Origin: Solibacillus silvestris
GTDB lineage: Bacteria > Bacillota > Bacilli > Bacillales_A > Planococcaceae
NCBI GenBank assembly: GCA_001586195.1
Contig: CP014609.1
Coordinates: 2,206,001-2,270,000, forward strand
Reading direction: 5' to 3'
DNA: 64,000 bases
Numbering within the stretch: position 1 is the stretch's first letter; each line of letters starts with the position of its first letter. The notes below the pieces were generated by a model that did not search any database, was not told the origin of the DNA, and saw nothing but the letters and a program-made list of their open reading frames with translations. Below, in pieces: positions 1 through 9,396 of this stretch. The translations under genes were made by a program, and so were the position numbers.

Positions 1-290
1 ATCCAAAGTAACAGTTCATGCAGTGTAGCTCGTATTTGCTTCTGCTCTGTAATGACACTGAAATCGACCATGTTTTCCGGCGAAATTTTGAAAACCTGAT
101 TTAAACTGCCGTTCGTTTTTTGCAAATGAGCTAATATAGCAATGAGAATCGGCACTTTGATTATACTTGCACTGCTGAAGATTTCCTCAGCCCGAATTTT
201 CCAGACGATTTCGTCCGTTTTGTAGTCTTCGACAATGACATGGACTTTATACGGGCATTGTGCAATGATGCGATCAAGTTGTTTATGCAT
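1..290 (-). CDS. Class A beta-lactamase-like serine hydrolase, partial
   Basis: The first 96 residues are visible; the C-terminus lies beyond base 1. The motif SIIK (Ser42, Lys45) after the segment FSSA matches the SxxK nucleophile site of class A beta-lactamase-like and penicillin-binding hydrolases, followed by the usual hydrophobic helix VPILIAIL. There is no signal peptide, so the product is predicted to stay in the cytoplasm. The ATG lies 4 nt after the stop of the ykfA-type gene, making it the last visible member of the dpp operon. That context suggests action on imported peptides or muropeptides rather than antibiotic resistance, which is inference. In B. subtilis the ykfC endopeptidase occupies a comparable place. 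The SxN and KTG boxes cannot be checked here. Confidence 0.7.
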   Translation of the reverse strand, partial: MHKQLDRIIAQCPYKVHVIVEDYKTDEIVWKIRAEEIFSSASIIKVPILIAILAHLQKTNGSLNQVFKISPENMVDFSVITEQKQIRATLHELLLW

Positions 291-294
291 CGGA

Positions 295-1233
295 CTAACC
301 TACAACCTGAATCGATCTATTCGTTGCATCGATCGTTACGGTTTTACCAAGCGGCAATGACATCGTTGGCAGCACATGACCACATGTTACATCTTTTATT
401 ATGGGAATATTCAATGGCACTAAAATTTCTTCAAATACAGCATCCAAACTTAAATTATTTTCTTCATTATTTATATCCATTGGCCCACAATCCGTCCAAC
501 TACCCAGCAAAATACCTGACAGCTGCTGGAGTTTCCCTGACAATGCAAGCTGTGTAAGCATTCGGTCGATCCTTTGTACATTCTCATCTATGTCTTCCAA
601 AAATAGAATTTTCCCGTTCAGATCAATCTCGTATGGTGTCCCCAGAGATGCGTTGACAAGTGTTAAATTGCCTCCCACTAATTCACCAGTAGCCGTACCA
701 GGAACAACGGTGTTCATATTCTGGCCTTCCGCATTTTCCAGGAAATAATCACCCCATCCGGTATTGGTGACACTGTTGATAAAATACGTCCATGTATAGT
801 CATCCATTTCAGGACGAATAAATTCTGTTGACGGCATCGGTGTATGGTACGTTACAAATCCACAGTGTTGATTGAATACAATATGCAGTGCTGTAACATC
901 ACTGTAGCCTGCAAATACTTTCGGGTTTTCTTTAATCATTTCCAGATCAAGCATCGGTAAAATCCTTGTCGCTCCATAGCCCCCGCGAATACAAAAAATA
1001 CCGTCTATTTCAGGGTTGCGGAACATGTCATTCAGTTCTTTTGCACGCAGATTATCACTGCCTCCAAAATAACCGTGTCGCGCTCTGCACGTTTCTCCTA
1101 CTACTACACGGAAACCCAACTTCTCCACTGCCTGGATTGCACGTTCGATACGGTGTTCCGGTGTTGCTCCGGATGCACTGATTAATGCTACCGTATCGCC
1201 TTTTTTCAATGACTTCGGAATTTTCATTGCCAT
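295..1233 (-). CDS. ykfA: LD-carboxypeptidase/MccF-like S66 peptidase (YkfA-type)
   Basis: The 312-residue product belongs to the S66 family of cytoplasmic serine peptidases that cut murein tetrapeptides or peptidyl-nucleotides. The N-terminal KKGDTVALISASG segment, the GGYGATRILPMLD region and the nucleophile motif GYSDVTALH (around residue 116) are typical, and the C-terminal Glu and His region (VTCGHVLPTMSLPLG) is present. It begins 3 nt after the preceding ATPase gene, with GGAG in that gene's 3' end as ribosome-binding site; a second ATG two codons later could also be used. In B. subtilis ykfA follows the dpp genes, and this position supports removal or trimming of D-amino-acid-containing wall peptides. 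Exact substrate is inferred. Confidence 0.85.
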   Translation of the reverse strand: MAMKIPKSLKKGDTVALISASGATPEHRIERAIQAVEKLGFRVVVGETCRARHGYFGGSDNLRAKELNDMFRNPEIDGIFCIRGGYGATRILPMLDLEMIKENPKVFAGYSDVTALHIVFNQHCGFVTYHTPMPSTEFIRPEMDDYTWTYFINSVTNTGWGDYFLENAEGQNMNTVVPGTATGELVGGNLTLVNASLGTPYEIDLNGKILFLEDIDENVQRIDRMLTQLALSGKLQQLSGILLGSWTDCGPMDINNEENNLSLDAVFEEILVPLNIPIIKDVTCGHVLPTMSLPLGKTVTIDATNRSIQVVG

Positions 1234-1236
1234 CGT

Positions 1237-2193
1237 CTACACTCCACTTCCGGCAAGCACCGCCCGATACTGTGCCTGCTCTTCTTGATTGGCCAATACG
1301 AAATGTCCCTCTTCAATTTCAACAAATTCAGGTGGATCCATTTCATACTGATGGACAGTCGGATCATATACTTGCAGCTTTTTTCTTCGTTCCTTTAGCG
1401 GATTCGGTTCCGGAACGGCTGACAGCAATGCTTTCGTATATGGATGCAGCGGATTGTTGAACAGCTTTTCCGTTTCACCCAGTTCAACGATTTTCCCTTT
1501 ATAAATGACCGCCGTACGATCTGTAATAAAGCGGACAATTGACAGGTCATGAGCGATAAATAAATAGGTCAACTCACGATGTTCCTGTAAGCTGGACAAT
1601 AAGTTCAATACTTGAGCACGAATCGAAACGTCCAGTGCAGATATCGGTTCATCCGCTACGATAAATTCCGGTTCCATGACGAGCGCTCTAGCAATACCGA
1701 TCCGTTGACGCTGTCCGCCAGAAAACTCATGCGGGAAACGTGACGCAAATTCCGGCAGCAGTCCGACTTCCAGTAATGCTTTTTTTACTTTATCGATCCG
1801 CTCCTGTTCATTGCCGTACCTTTTATTATTAATCAGGCCTTCCGAAACAATATAGTCAACCTTTGCCCGCTCATTTAAAGAAGCACCGGGGTCCTGGAAA
1901 ATCATTTGAATCTTTTGGGTAATTTCATGATCCCAAGCGCTGGTAATACGACCATTGATCGGTTTACCATGGAACAGAATTTCTCCGTTAGTTATCGGAT
2001 TAATGCGCATAATCGCACGGCCAATCGTTGTTTTTCCTGAACCGGATTCTCCAACAAGCCCGAATGTTTCACCTTTATATATATCGAAGCTCACATCATC
2101 TACTGCTTTGAACTGCTTTTTCCCTTGTCCAAAAACGATATCAATATTTTTCACTTCAATGAGTTTTTCTTTACTGTTTTTAGTCATTTGCAT
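1237..2193 (-). CDS. dppF: Oligo/dipeptide ABC transporter ATPase (DppF/YkfD-type)
   Basis: A 318-residue ABC ATPase of the Opp/Dpp group. Walker A is GESGSGKT, the ABC signature is [10 protein letters not shown] and Walker B is [13 protein letters not shown]. The C-terminal oligopeptide-transporter extension ([17 protein letters not shown]) is present. The start is the ATG at 2193, which has GGGAG at a good distance; an upstream TTG at 2211 has no ribosome-binding site. It overlaps dppD by 14 nt, so the two ATPases are translationally coupled. It pairs with DppD to drive peptide import through DppBC. In B. subtilis the equivalent gene in this operon is called ykfD. Confidence 0.9.
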   Translation of the reverse strand: MQMTKNSKEKLIEVKNIDIVFGQGKKQFKAVDDVSFDIYKGETFGLVGESGSGKTTIGRAIMRINPITNGEILFHGKPINGRITSAWDHEITQKIQMIFQDPGASLNERAKVDYIVSEGLINNKRYGNEQERIDKVKKALLEVGLLPEFASRFPHEFSGGQRQRIGIARALVMEPEFIVADEPISALDVSIRAQVLNLLSSLQEHRELTYLFIAHDLSIVRFITDRTAVIYKGKIVELGETEKLFNNPLHPYTKALLSAVPEPNPLKERRKKLQVYDPTVHQYEMDPPEFVEIEEGHFVLANQEEQAQYRAVLAGSGV

Positions 2194-3226
2194 ATTGTCT
2201 CCCTTCCGCAAAAAATGCTTGCAACACTTCAGGGGGTTCTACTTTCGGTGCTTTTGGATCAAGGAGCCATGTGCGTGCATAATGGGTATCCGTCACTTTG
2301 AAAAAAGGCGGACGTTCAACGAAGTCGATTTTCAGTGCATATTGATTCCTCGGCGCAAACGCATCGCCCTTGATTTCTTTAAATAAATTCGGCGGTGTTC
2401 CTTTGATTGAATATAATTCCTCGCCCTTATTTCCCAATTGAGGGAGTGAAGAAATCAAAGCCCATGTATACGGATGTTTTGCATCGAAAAATACTTCCTC
2501 AGTTTGTCCAACTTCAATAATATCCCCGGCATACATAACTGCAATCCGGTCCGCGACTTTTGCAACAACTCCCAAATCATGGGTAATATATATTGTCGAC
2601 AGCAAATATTTCTCTTGTAAATTGGTTAACAGCTGCAATATTTGTGCCTGGATCGTTACATCGAGTGCAGTTGTCGGCTCATCACATATCAAAATTTGCG
2701 GGTTGCAGGCAACAGCGATCGCTATCACAATGCGCTGACGCATACCGCCGGAAAATTCATGCGGGTATTGCTTATAGCGGCGTGCAACATCATGAATTCC
2801 TACATCACGCAACAGCTGTAATGTTTTTTCATATGCATCATTTCCTTTTAACCCTTGATGCAGCACAACGCTTTCCTCAATTTGTTTTCCGATAGTTTTC
2901 AGCGGATTAAGGGAGGTCATCGGGTCTTGTGTAACCATTGCGATTTTTTTGCCGCGAACTTTCAGCCAATCCGCCTCTGTTTTAAATTTCGATAAATCAT
3001 GGCCGTCAAAGTGAATTTGTCCATCTGCAATATAGCCGTTTTTATCAAGCAGACCCATAATTGATTTTACTAATACCGATTTCCCTGAACCTGATTCCCC
3101 TACAATTGCAAGACTTTCCCCTTTATATAAATCGAGCGAAATATCACGGATAGCCGTCAATGTTTGTCCACGCAGTTTAAATTTTATGACTAGATTTTCG
3201 ATGGATAATATTTTTTCCTGTTCCAT
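2180..3226 (-). CDS. dppD: Dipeptide ABC transporter ATPase DppD
   Basis: A 348-residue ATPase and the first of two in the operon. It shows Walker A GESGSGKS, signature [10 protein letters not shown], Walker [13 protein letters not shown] and the switch histidine (YITHDLG). The C-terminal Opp/Dpp extension ([21 protein letters not shown]) is present, although the Cys-rich stretch often found in DppD/OppD is not evident. An SD GAGGAGGG precedes the ATG by 6 nt. It lies 15 nt downstream of dppC and overlaps dppF. It powers uptake of dipeptides and murein peptides at the inner face of the membrane. Confidence 0.92.
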   Translation of the reverse strand: MEQEKILSIENLVIKFKLRGQTLTAIRDISLDLYKGESLAIVGESGSGKSVLVKSIMGLLDKNGYIADGQIHFDGHDLSKFKTEADWLKVRGKKIAMVTQDPMTSLNPLKTIGKQIEESVVLHQGLKGNDAYEKTLQLLRDVGIHDVARRYKQYPHEFSGGMRQRIVIAIAVACNPQILICDEPTTALDVTIQAQILQLLTNLQEKYLLSTIYITHDLGVVAKVADRIAVMYAGDIIEVGQTEEVFFDAKHPYTWALISSLPQLGNKGEELYSIKGTPPNLFKEIKGDAFAPRNQYALKIDFVERPPFFKVTDTHYARTWLLDPKAPKVEPPEVLQAFFAEGRQYAND

Positions 3227-3241
3227 ATAACGCCCTCCTCT

Positions 3242-4228
3242 TTAAACGTGATTTTTCGGATCTGCCGCATCGGCAAAAGCATTCCCGATAATATAAAAGG
3301 CAATCGTAATGACACTCAGCACGATACTTGGGAAAATTAGCTGATAGCGTAAATCCGGTGACATCATCAATACTCTTCCTTCATTGATCAGATTTCCTAA
3401 TGATGGCTCACTTACCGGCAATCCGAGGCCGATATAAGTTAAAAATACTTCCGCACCAATTGCTGCTGGCACTGCTAAACTCATTCGCAGCATAATGACC
3501 GAAATTAAATATGGGAGCAGATTTTTCAGTATAATTTTATAGCCGGGTGTTCCTAATGTTTTAGAAGCCAGATTGTACTCCCGGTCACGCAGTATGACAA
3601 TCTGGTTTCGCAGGAAGCGAGCCATTTCAACCCAACCGGTTATACACATGGCAATAATAATCGTCGATACGCCAGGTCGCAAAATATACGCCATTAAGAT
3701 CAGCACAATCGTTGTCGGAATATTATCCACGATATTGTAAAGCTGGGTGATCGGTGCCTCGAGTTTTCGAGAATAGCCCCATAACGCACCAACTGTAAAA
3801 CCGATCAGCACTTCAATAATCGCTACAGCAAAACCGATAAATAAGGATGTCCTTGTCCCTTCCCAAATTCTGGACCATAAATCCTGACCGATGGAGTTTG
3901 TCCCAAAAATATATTCATCATTTGGAGCAACATTCCGGTCCTGCATTCCAGTGTCCGGATTCAAATAAATTTGAGTCGGTGATTTTTGATCTGGTAAATA
4001 AGGTTGGACGAATGTAAATGCGATTAATACGATGACAAATACAAGTAAAAAAACAGCAATTTTATTTTTACTAAAGGAGCGGAAGGTCGAACGCCAATAA
4101 GAATAATTGGAATAAGCTGTTTCTTCCGCTTTTGCATCATCGACAGCGGCAAAGTCAAACATCTGATCATGCAGCTGTTCTGTTGATTTTTCCGAAATAT
4201 TCTGAATCTCTTTCGTGAAAATTCCCAT
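3242..4228 (-). CDS. dppC: Dipeptide ABC transporter permease DppC
   Basis: A 328-residue integral membrane permease of the BPD_transp_1 family. A cytoplasmic N-terminal tail of about 50 residues is followed by the first membrane segment (KIAVFLLVFVIVLIAF), the OppC-type extracellular segment with TNSIGQDLWSRIWEGTRTSL, and the EAA-loop region around LGTPGYKIILKNLLP. The start codon shares one base with the dppB stop (TAATG), a sign of translational coupling. It forms the channel heterodimer with DppB. Confidence 0.92.
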   Translation of the reverse strand: MGIFTKEIQNISEKSTEQLHDQMFDFAAVDDAKAEETAYSNYSYWRSTFRSFSKNKIAVFLLVFVIVLIAFTFVQPYLPDQKSPTQIYLNPDTGMQDRNVAPNDEYIFGTNSIGQDLWSRIWEGTRTSLFIGFAVAIIEVLIGFTVGALWGYSRKLEAPITQLYNIVDNIPTTIVLILMAYILRPGVSTIIIAMCITGWVEMARFLRNQIVILRDREYNLASKTLGTPGYKIILKNLLPYLISVIMLRMSLAVPAAIGAEVFLTYIGLGLPVSEPSLGNLINEGRVLMMSPDLRYQLIFPSIVLSVITIAFYIIGNAFADAADPKNHV

Positions 4229-5172
4229 TAGCGTACACTGTCCCCTTTCCCTAGTTTAATTCGAGGGTCAACAATTGCCATCAGTAAGTCCCCTAAAATT
4301 AATCCAATAATCCCTAGTGAAGAAAATACAAGCACTAAACCTTGTACGACATTGTTGTCCTGGCGCTGAATCGCATCTACAAGCAATCCACCCATACCTG
4401 GAATCGAAAATAATGATTCAATATAAATCGAACCGGTAATCGTAAATAAAATTGTTGCCGGTAAATATTGAGCCATTGGTATAAAGGCATTTCTCATCAC
4501 ATGGCGGAACATAATCGTACGCTCTGTCACACCTTTTGCCCGTGCCAGCTTAATATAATCCTTGTTCAGCTCATCCACCATATAGCGTCGCATCCACATT
4601 GCATATGACGCAATCGGACCAAGCGCCAAACAGATTAACGGTAAAATAAAACTCCGTGGATTGTATTCATCAAACAGCATCGGCAAGTTGAACCATTCTG
4701 AAATATACATTTGAATCATGAGGAAATACACCATCGCCGGTACTGCTACAACAATAACAATATAGCCTGTGCCGAGCCGGTCGAGCCAGCGCCCTTTAAA
4801 CTGGGCCATTAAAATGCCCAACGGTACCCCAACTAATAATGAGAGTGCTACAGCCCCTAATCCAAACAAAATGGAATACATCATTTTATCTTGAATAATG
4901 TCAAGTACTGGTACATCTGTACGGTATGTAATCGATTTCCCTAAGTCGCCTTGAATAAGGTTAACGTAGAAGTTTTTTAATTGGACTAATAACGGATCCC
5001 GTAAGCCAAGATTTGTTAAATAGATTTCCTGTTGTTCAGGCGACATTTTTTCTGCTGCTGCGCCTAGATAGCCTTCGTCAGGCATTAATCGTAACAGGGA
5101 GAAAACTATTGTAATGATGATGAATAACGTCAATATGGATTGCGCGAATCGTTTCGCAATATACTTTACCAA
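4228..5172 (-). CDS. dppB: Dipeptide ABC transporter permease DppB
   Basis: A 314-residue permease of the Opp/Dpp family that pairs with DppC. It starts with VKYIAKRFAQSILTLF, the usual first membrane helix, and keeps the EAA loop (YIKLARAKGVTERTIMFRHVMRNA) that docks the ATPases. The frame is open further upstream, but a TTG at 5172 preceded by GAGGAGGG at 7 nt gives the normal family length and is preferred. About 180 nt separate it from dppE, the largest gap inside this operon. Confidence 0.9.
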   Translation of the reverse strand: MVKYIAKRFAQSILTLFIIITIVFSLLRLMPDEGYLGAAAEKMSPEQQEIYLTNLGLRDPLLVQLKNFYVNLIQGDLGKSITYRTDVPVLDIIQDKMMYSILFGLGAVALSLLVGVPLGILMAQFKGRWLDRLGTGYIVIVVAVPAMVYFLMIQMYISEWFNLPMLFDEYNPRSFILPLICLALGPIASYAMWMRRYMVDELNKDYIKLARAKGVTERTIMFRHVMRNAFIPMAQYLPATILFTITGSIYIESLFSIPGMGGLLVDAIQRQDNNVVQGLVLVFSSLGIIGLILGDLLMAIVDPRIKLGKGDSVR

Positions 5173-5349
5173 ACACGTTCCCTCCTCAGTAATCAATTCC
5201 TCGGCGTATTGACGTCCGGATCGGTTTGTCGCTAGCGCCCAATACTTATTGAATCCGTGACACCTACAAAAATGAGGCATAAAAGCAGAAAGGAGATGCA
5301 GAAACATCCTGTCATCTCCTAATCTAACTCCATTTAAAATGCCTACGTA

Positions 5350-7158
5350 TTAATTAGAAGTGTTTGCTAAAGCTTCCGCACGCTCTTTTTCCCATGCCTC
5401 TTTAGCAGACTTAAATTCTTCATTACTCATTGGCTTTTCTAGGATAGACTGACCTTTAAACTTCTCGGATGTAACACCAAATGGCGAATATTGTGATTCA
5501 AATGGATTTAACTTTGAAGCAGTGTAACCGCCGCCGCCTACAGCGTACGGAATAACAAATGCTTCCTCAATTAAAAATGCCTCTGCCTTTGCAAATAGCT
5601 CATAACGAACTGCCGGATTTACTTCTGCTTTTGCAGCTTCAACCAGCTTGTTATATTCACTGTTATAACCTTCTGCCATTTCCGGCTTGTTATATGTTCC
5701 GCCTTCTGTAAATGGATCTGTATACGTTGACGGGTCAGCAAAGTCAGGACCCCAGTTTGCTTCGATCATTGAGAACTTACCAGGGCGACGTACTTCACCA
5801 AGGAATCCTGTCGCAGGACCTGCATATAGTTCCACATCGATGTAATCAGCACCTAAAAGGTTTTCAAGCTGCTGTTCCACTACTTGTGAGCGGTTTGCCC
5901 ATTCTGGTGAACCAGAGTTGTAAGGTAATAATACCTTTACAGGGAATGTTGCTTTACCAGCCAATGCTGCCAATGCCGCCTCTTTATGCTCTAGAGCTAA
6001 ATCTTTGTTGAATGAATCTGTTTCTGTAATTGCTTTTAGTGGTTCAAGCATTGTGTAATCTACACCTTCCACATCCACAAAGTTCTTCGGTGTAATTGTA
6101 TTTGACAATAAGTCTTGTGGATTGTAAGGCTCGATCGTTAACATCGCTGATACACGGTCAAGTGCATGATAAAGCGATTTACGGAAATCTTTATTATTTA
6201 CTGCTACTTTCCAGTTTTCAGGCTCATACTCTGCATCATATTGCGGATCAAAGTTTAATGCATAGAAGTATGTGTAGAAGTTATTAGTATTTTGGCGTAC
6301 TAAATCTTTTTTGTCGTCACTGTTTAACCATTCATCCAAAATGGATGTCGGTATTAATGCCCCATCAATCTCATCGCGTAGGAACAGTTCAGGTGCAACA
6401 GTTGCCGCTTCCTTATTGTATTTATAGCGAATACGATCGATTTTCACTGTTTCTTTATCCCAGTATTCGTCGTTTTTCACAAGTACACGCTCATTCTGAG
6501 GTTCGAATTTATCTAAAATATATGCGCCATTATATAAAATATTCTCACGAGTCGTTCCGAAAGCATCACCTTTTTCAGCTAAGAACTCCCCATTAACAGG
6601 GAAGAAACATACATAGTTCAGCATCGATAAAAAGTATGGTGTCGGCGCTTCCAATGTGTATTCAAGTGTCGTTTCATCGATTGCTTTAATACCTACTTGT
6701 GAAAAATCCGTTACTTCGCCGTTGTAGAAGGCATCGCCGTTTTTCACGACTGTTGCAATCCACGCTGTCGAAGATTCGTTTTTCGCATCAAGCACATAAT
6801 TCAAACCATCTACAAAGTCCTGTGCAACAACATTTTCTACATCTTTTCCTTCATGGTCTACCCACTTTACATCATCACGGAGTTTGAATGTCCATACAGT
6901 CGCGTCTTCATTGGATTCCCAGCTTTCGGCTAATCCAGGCTTAACTACTCCATATTGGTCATATTCTATTAGACCTTCTACTAAGTTTGCAGATAATGCA
7001 AATTCATTTGTTTCTGCTGTTTTTAAATAATTCAGTGTCTTAATTTCTCCGGAATACACTGTTCGATATTCTGATGTTTCACCAGAATCGGATGAATCCC
7101 CACAAGCTGCTAATACAAGCACAAACATACACAGTAACGCTAATAAAGTTTTCTTCAA
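5350..7158 (-). CDS. dppE: Peptide-binding lipoprotein of the dpp operon (DppE/OppA family)
   Basis: A 602-residue extracellular solute-binding protein (SBP_bac_5 family). The N-terminus has a lipoprotein signal peptide with lipobox LAAC and Cys near residue 19, so the mature protein is anchored to the outer face of the membrane by a diacylglyceryl cysteine. The OppA-type segments LAESWESNEDATVWTFKLR and YNGAYILDKFEPQNE are present. Translation begins at a TTG (7158) with GGGGGA 6 nt upstream; a nearby ATG in another frame is followed two codons later by a stop. It delivers peptides to DppBCDF. In B. subtilis DppE also handles murein tripeptide, which fits the neighbouring enzymes. Confidence 0.9.
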   Translation of the reverse strand: MKKTLLALLCMFVLVLAACGDSSDSGETSEYRTVYSGEIKTLNYLKTAETNEFALSANLVEGLIEYDQYGVVKPGLAESWESNEDATVWTFKLRDDVKWVDHEGKDVENVVAQDFVDGLNYVLDAKNESSTAWIATVVKNGDAFYNGEVTDFSQVGIKAIDETTLEYTLEAPTPYFLSMLNYVCFFPVNGEFLAEKGDAFGTTRENILYNGAYILDKFEPQNERVLVKNDEYWDKETVKIDRIRYKYNKEAATVAPELFLRDEIDGALIPTSILDEWLNSDDKKDLVRQNTNNFYTYFYALNFDPQYDAEYEPENWKVAVNNKDFRKSLYHALDRVSAMLTIEPYNPQDLLSNTITPKNFVDVEGVDYTMLEPLKAITETDSFNKDLALEHKEAALAALAGKATFPVKVLLPYNSGSPEWANRSQVVEQQLENLLGADYIDVELYAGPATGFLGEVRRPGKFSMIEANWGPDFADPSTYTDPFTEGGTYNKPEMAEGYNSEYNKLVEAAKAEVNPAVRYELFAKAEAFLIEEAFVIPYAVGGGGYTASKLNPFESQYSPFGVTSEKFKGQSILEKPMSNEEFKSAKEAWEKERAEALANTSN

Positions 7159-7181
7159 CTCATTTCCCCCATTTCTCTTTT

Positions 7182-8267
7182 CTATCTGGCTAAGTAAGCC
7201 TCTATTAATAACCCGATACCGGGAGCATCGGTCATCTGAATATTCTCCCCTTCGAAAATCGGCCCCCCTTCAATTGGATCTTCACTGCACAAACTTGGTC
7301 CATCTAAATCGACCATTGTGACATTTTTGTTCGCTGCTGCAAAATGCGCAGCTGCACTGACACTAATTTTTGTTTCAAGCATACAGCCAATCATACAAGC
7401 GACACCATTTGCCTCTGCAATCTGGTTAATTTGTTGTGCTTTTGAAATACCCCCCGTTTTCATCAGCTTAATATTTATTAAATCCGCGGCCCGCTTTTCA
7501 ATGACCTCGATCGCTTGCTTTGGAGAGAATACACTTTCGTCTGCCAGAATATTTGTATACGTATTGCTCGTAACATACTGCATGCCCTTCACATCGCTGT
7601 AATGTACAGGCTGTTCAATGAGCTCAATATCTGCCCCTTTATCTTCAAGCTGACTAATGATTTTTACAGCTTCTTTTGCTGTCCACCCTTGGTTAGCATC
7701 AACTCTTAACGTAATTTCTGGACCAACTGCTTTTCTAATTGCCAGAACACGTTCCACATCTTCAGCCGGGATTTTGCCGACTTTAACTTTTAAAATGGAA
7801 AATCCGCGTTTAACAGCTGCTATACTGTCCTTCACCATTTCATCCGTATAATTCACACTAATGGTGATGTCCGTAGTAATAATTTTTCGGTAGCCTCCAA
7901 GCAATTTATAAAGCGGGGCATTGTACTGTTTTGCCCAGAGATCATAAAGTGCAATTTCCACCGCCGCTTTAGCGCTCGTATTGTGATAGAGACATGCATC
8001 GACTCGTTGGGATAGCAGCGCAATTTCATCAATTTCAATTCCAATAATAGCTGGCGCAATGACTTCTTCTATTGCATAGCGGATCGATGAAATAGTCTCT
8101 CCGGTAATGACATGTGTCGGCGCTGCTTCCCCGATACCGATTAGACCATTGTCGGTATAAATAAAAACGACGATATTTCGTATACTATGTACTGTGCGAA
8201 GTGCTGTTTTAAACGGGGTAATAAGTGGTGCCTCGACCAGCCCTACCTCAACCTTCGATATTTTCAT
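7182..8267 (-). CDS. ykfB: Dipeptide epimerase (L-Ala-D/L-Glu epimerase, YkfB-type)
   Basis: A 361-residue enolase-superfamily enzyme of the muconate-lactonising subgroup. The catalytic lysines lie in LKVKVGK (about residues 160-162) and NIKLMKTGG (about 266-268). The metal ligands are Asp in RVDANQGW, Glu in IEQPV and Asp in LADESVF. A DLDGP motif near the C-terminus matches the substrate-binding Asp pair of dipeptide epimerases. It would convert L-Ala-D-Glu, released from peptidoglycan, into L-Ala-L-Glu so that ordinary peptidases can use it. The gene starts 13 nt after dppA with an AGGTGA site. The role is well supported by family and context; the exact dipeptide is inferred. Confidence 0.9.
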   Translation of the reverse strand: MKISKVEVGLVEAPLITPFKTALRTVHSIRNIVVFIYTDNGLIGIGEAAPTHVITGETISSIRYAIEEVIAPAIIGIEIDEIALLSQRVDACLYHNTSAKAAVEIALYDLWAKQYNAPLYKLLGGYRKIITTDITISVNYTDEMVKDSIAAVKRGFSILKVKVGKIPAEDVERVLAIRKAVGPEITLRVDANQGWTAKEAVKIISQLEDKGADIELIEQPVHYSDVKGMQYVTSNTYTNILADESVFSPKQAIEVIEKRAADLINIKLMKTGGISKAQQINQIAEANGVACMIGCMLETKISVSAAAHFAAANKNVTMVDLDGPSLCSEDPIEGGPIFEGENIQMTDAPGIGLLIEAYLAR

Positions 8268-8280
8268 AAATTCACCTACT

Positions 8281-9075
8281 TTATGTTAAAAATTGTAACA
8301 GTCTCAACACCTCGAAATAATCGGTTGTTTTGAACTGGACTGTATTATGCGGCTTAAATGTCGCGCCCGGATAAAACGAATTCCGGTATGCTTTAATATG
8401 ATCCTTATAAATAATTTCTACGGTGAAATGCTTCGGCAATTCAATTTGAAGCTTTGTTCGGTCAATCTTCAGTGATTGTTCTACAAGATATTTCGTCTGT
8501 TTCAATGTCGTTTGCGGACTTACATTAATTGTTGCATGACCGACTCCTTCTTTTGTCGCGAATGTGACAATTTGGTCATTGTAACGGGCGATATGCTCCG
8601 TTAATGCCTGATCCCCGCTAACAAAAGCAATCGGCACATCATGCAGTGCAGCTGCATATGTATTGATTAAAAATTCACTTGCATATTCCCCGTTTATTTT
8701 GACATCTGCCAATAAGCTCAGTGTATGTGCAAGCGGGTTCTTCTCACTGCCGCCTTCACTGTGATAGCCAATAAAAATCGCACGGTCAAAACTGCTGTCC
8801 AGTCCCGCTACCATGCACATCGGCTCTTGCGTCCAACCGCGTATGATTTTTACGTTTTCTGGCAAGTTTTCAATAAGAATATTTCGACCTGAGTCATGTG
8901 CATCTTTCAGTAAAATTTCTGTGGCACCGCCTGCAAATGCACCTTCGATTGCCGCCAGCACTTCTTTTGTCATCTGTTTTTGAAACTGTGCATAATCTGG
9001 AGCGTTAAGTTCGGTTTCACTCCAAACTGTTGTGCCCGTAATCCCCTCGATATCCGCACTTATATATACTTTCAT
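8281..9075 (-). CDS. dppA: Zinc D-aminopeptidase DppA (M55 family)
   Basis: A 264-residue member of the M55 family. Conserved features include the N-terminal metal-binding SADIEGITG, the KDAHDSGRN motif, IGYHSEGG and the AHTLS segment. The enzyme forms ring-shaped decamers in B. subtilis and removes N-terminal D-amino acids, for instance from D-Ala-D-Ala. This is the first gene of the salvage operon. An SD-like GGAAGGGG lies 11 nt before the ATG. In B. subtilis dpp is repressed by CodY; here only two poor matches (about five mismatches each) to the CodY consensus were seen upstream, so CodY control is unproven. Confidence 0.93.
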   Translation of the reverse strand: MKVYISADIEGITGTTVWSETELNAPDYAQFQKQMTKEVLAAIEGAFAGGATEILLKDAHDSGRNILIENLPENVKIIRGWTQEPMCMVAGLDSSFDRAIFIGYHSEGGSEKNPLAHTLSLLADVKINGEYASEFLINTYAAALHDVPIAFVSGDQALTEHIARYNDQIVTFATKEGVGHATINVSPQTTLKQTKYLVEQSLKIDRTKLQIELPKHFTVEIIYKDHIKAYRNSFYPGATFKPHNTVQFKTTDYFEVLRLLQFLT

Positions 9076-9396
9076 TTATTTAGATACCCCTTCCATTTAT
9101 CATTAAATTCATCAGTGTAGAATAATATTTTTAAAGATTTAGATTTTTCTGTCTTTTATTTATAATCTATAAAATACCATACTTATTTCGATTGTGGAAG
9201 TTTTTTCTAATAGTTTTCAAAATAAAAAAATAAATATTCTAAACGCGAAAGCCTTTGATAAATCACACTATTTGTTAATTATTTAAATCATATTATCCCA
9301 ATAGATATTATATTTTCATTAGAAAAAAAGCCTTCTACATTGGAGCTATATAAAAGACTAAATAGAGCTATTAAGTTTACCTAACGAAAAAAGACA
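9076..9396. other. AT-rich intergenic region upstream of dppA
   Basis: About 320 bases without a coding region. The stretch is very A+T-rich and must hold the dppA operon promoter on the minus strand, but no -35/-10 pair stands out. No terminator was found for the S58 peptidase gene that ends at 9397, so read-through from that gene into the dpp operon is possible. Confidence 0.5.

Noticed and set aside
240-557. Plus-strand frames opposite ykfA and many similar frames opposite other genes
   Set aside because: They are shadows of conserved minus-strand genes with no ribosome-binding sites or family motifs.
7140-7175. ATG seven bases before the dppE TTG as its start
   Set aside because: That ATG is out of frame and meets a stop after two codons; it also lies too close to the ribosome-binding site.
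9076-9396. CodY box upstream of dppA
   Set aside because: The two best matches to AATTTTCWGAAAATT have about five mismatches each, too weak in such AT-rich DNA.
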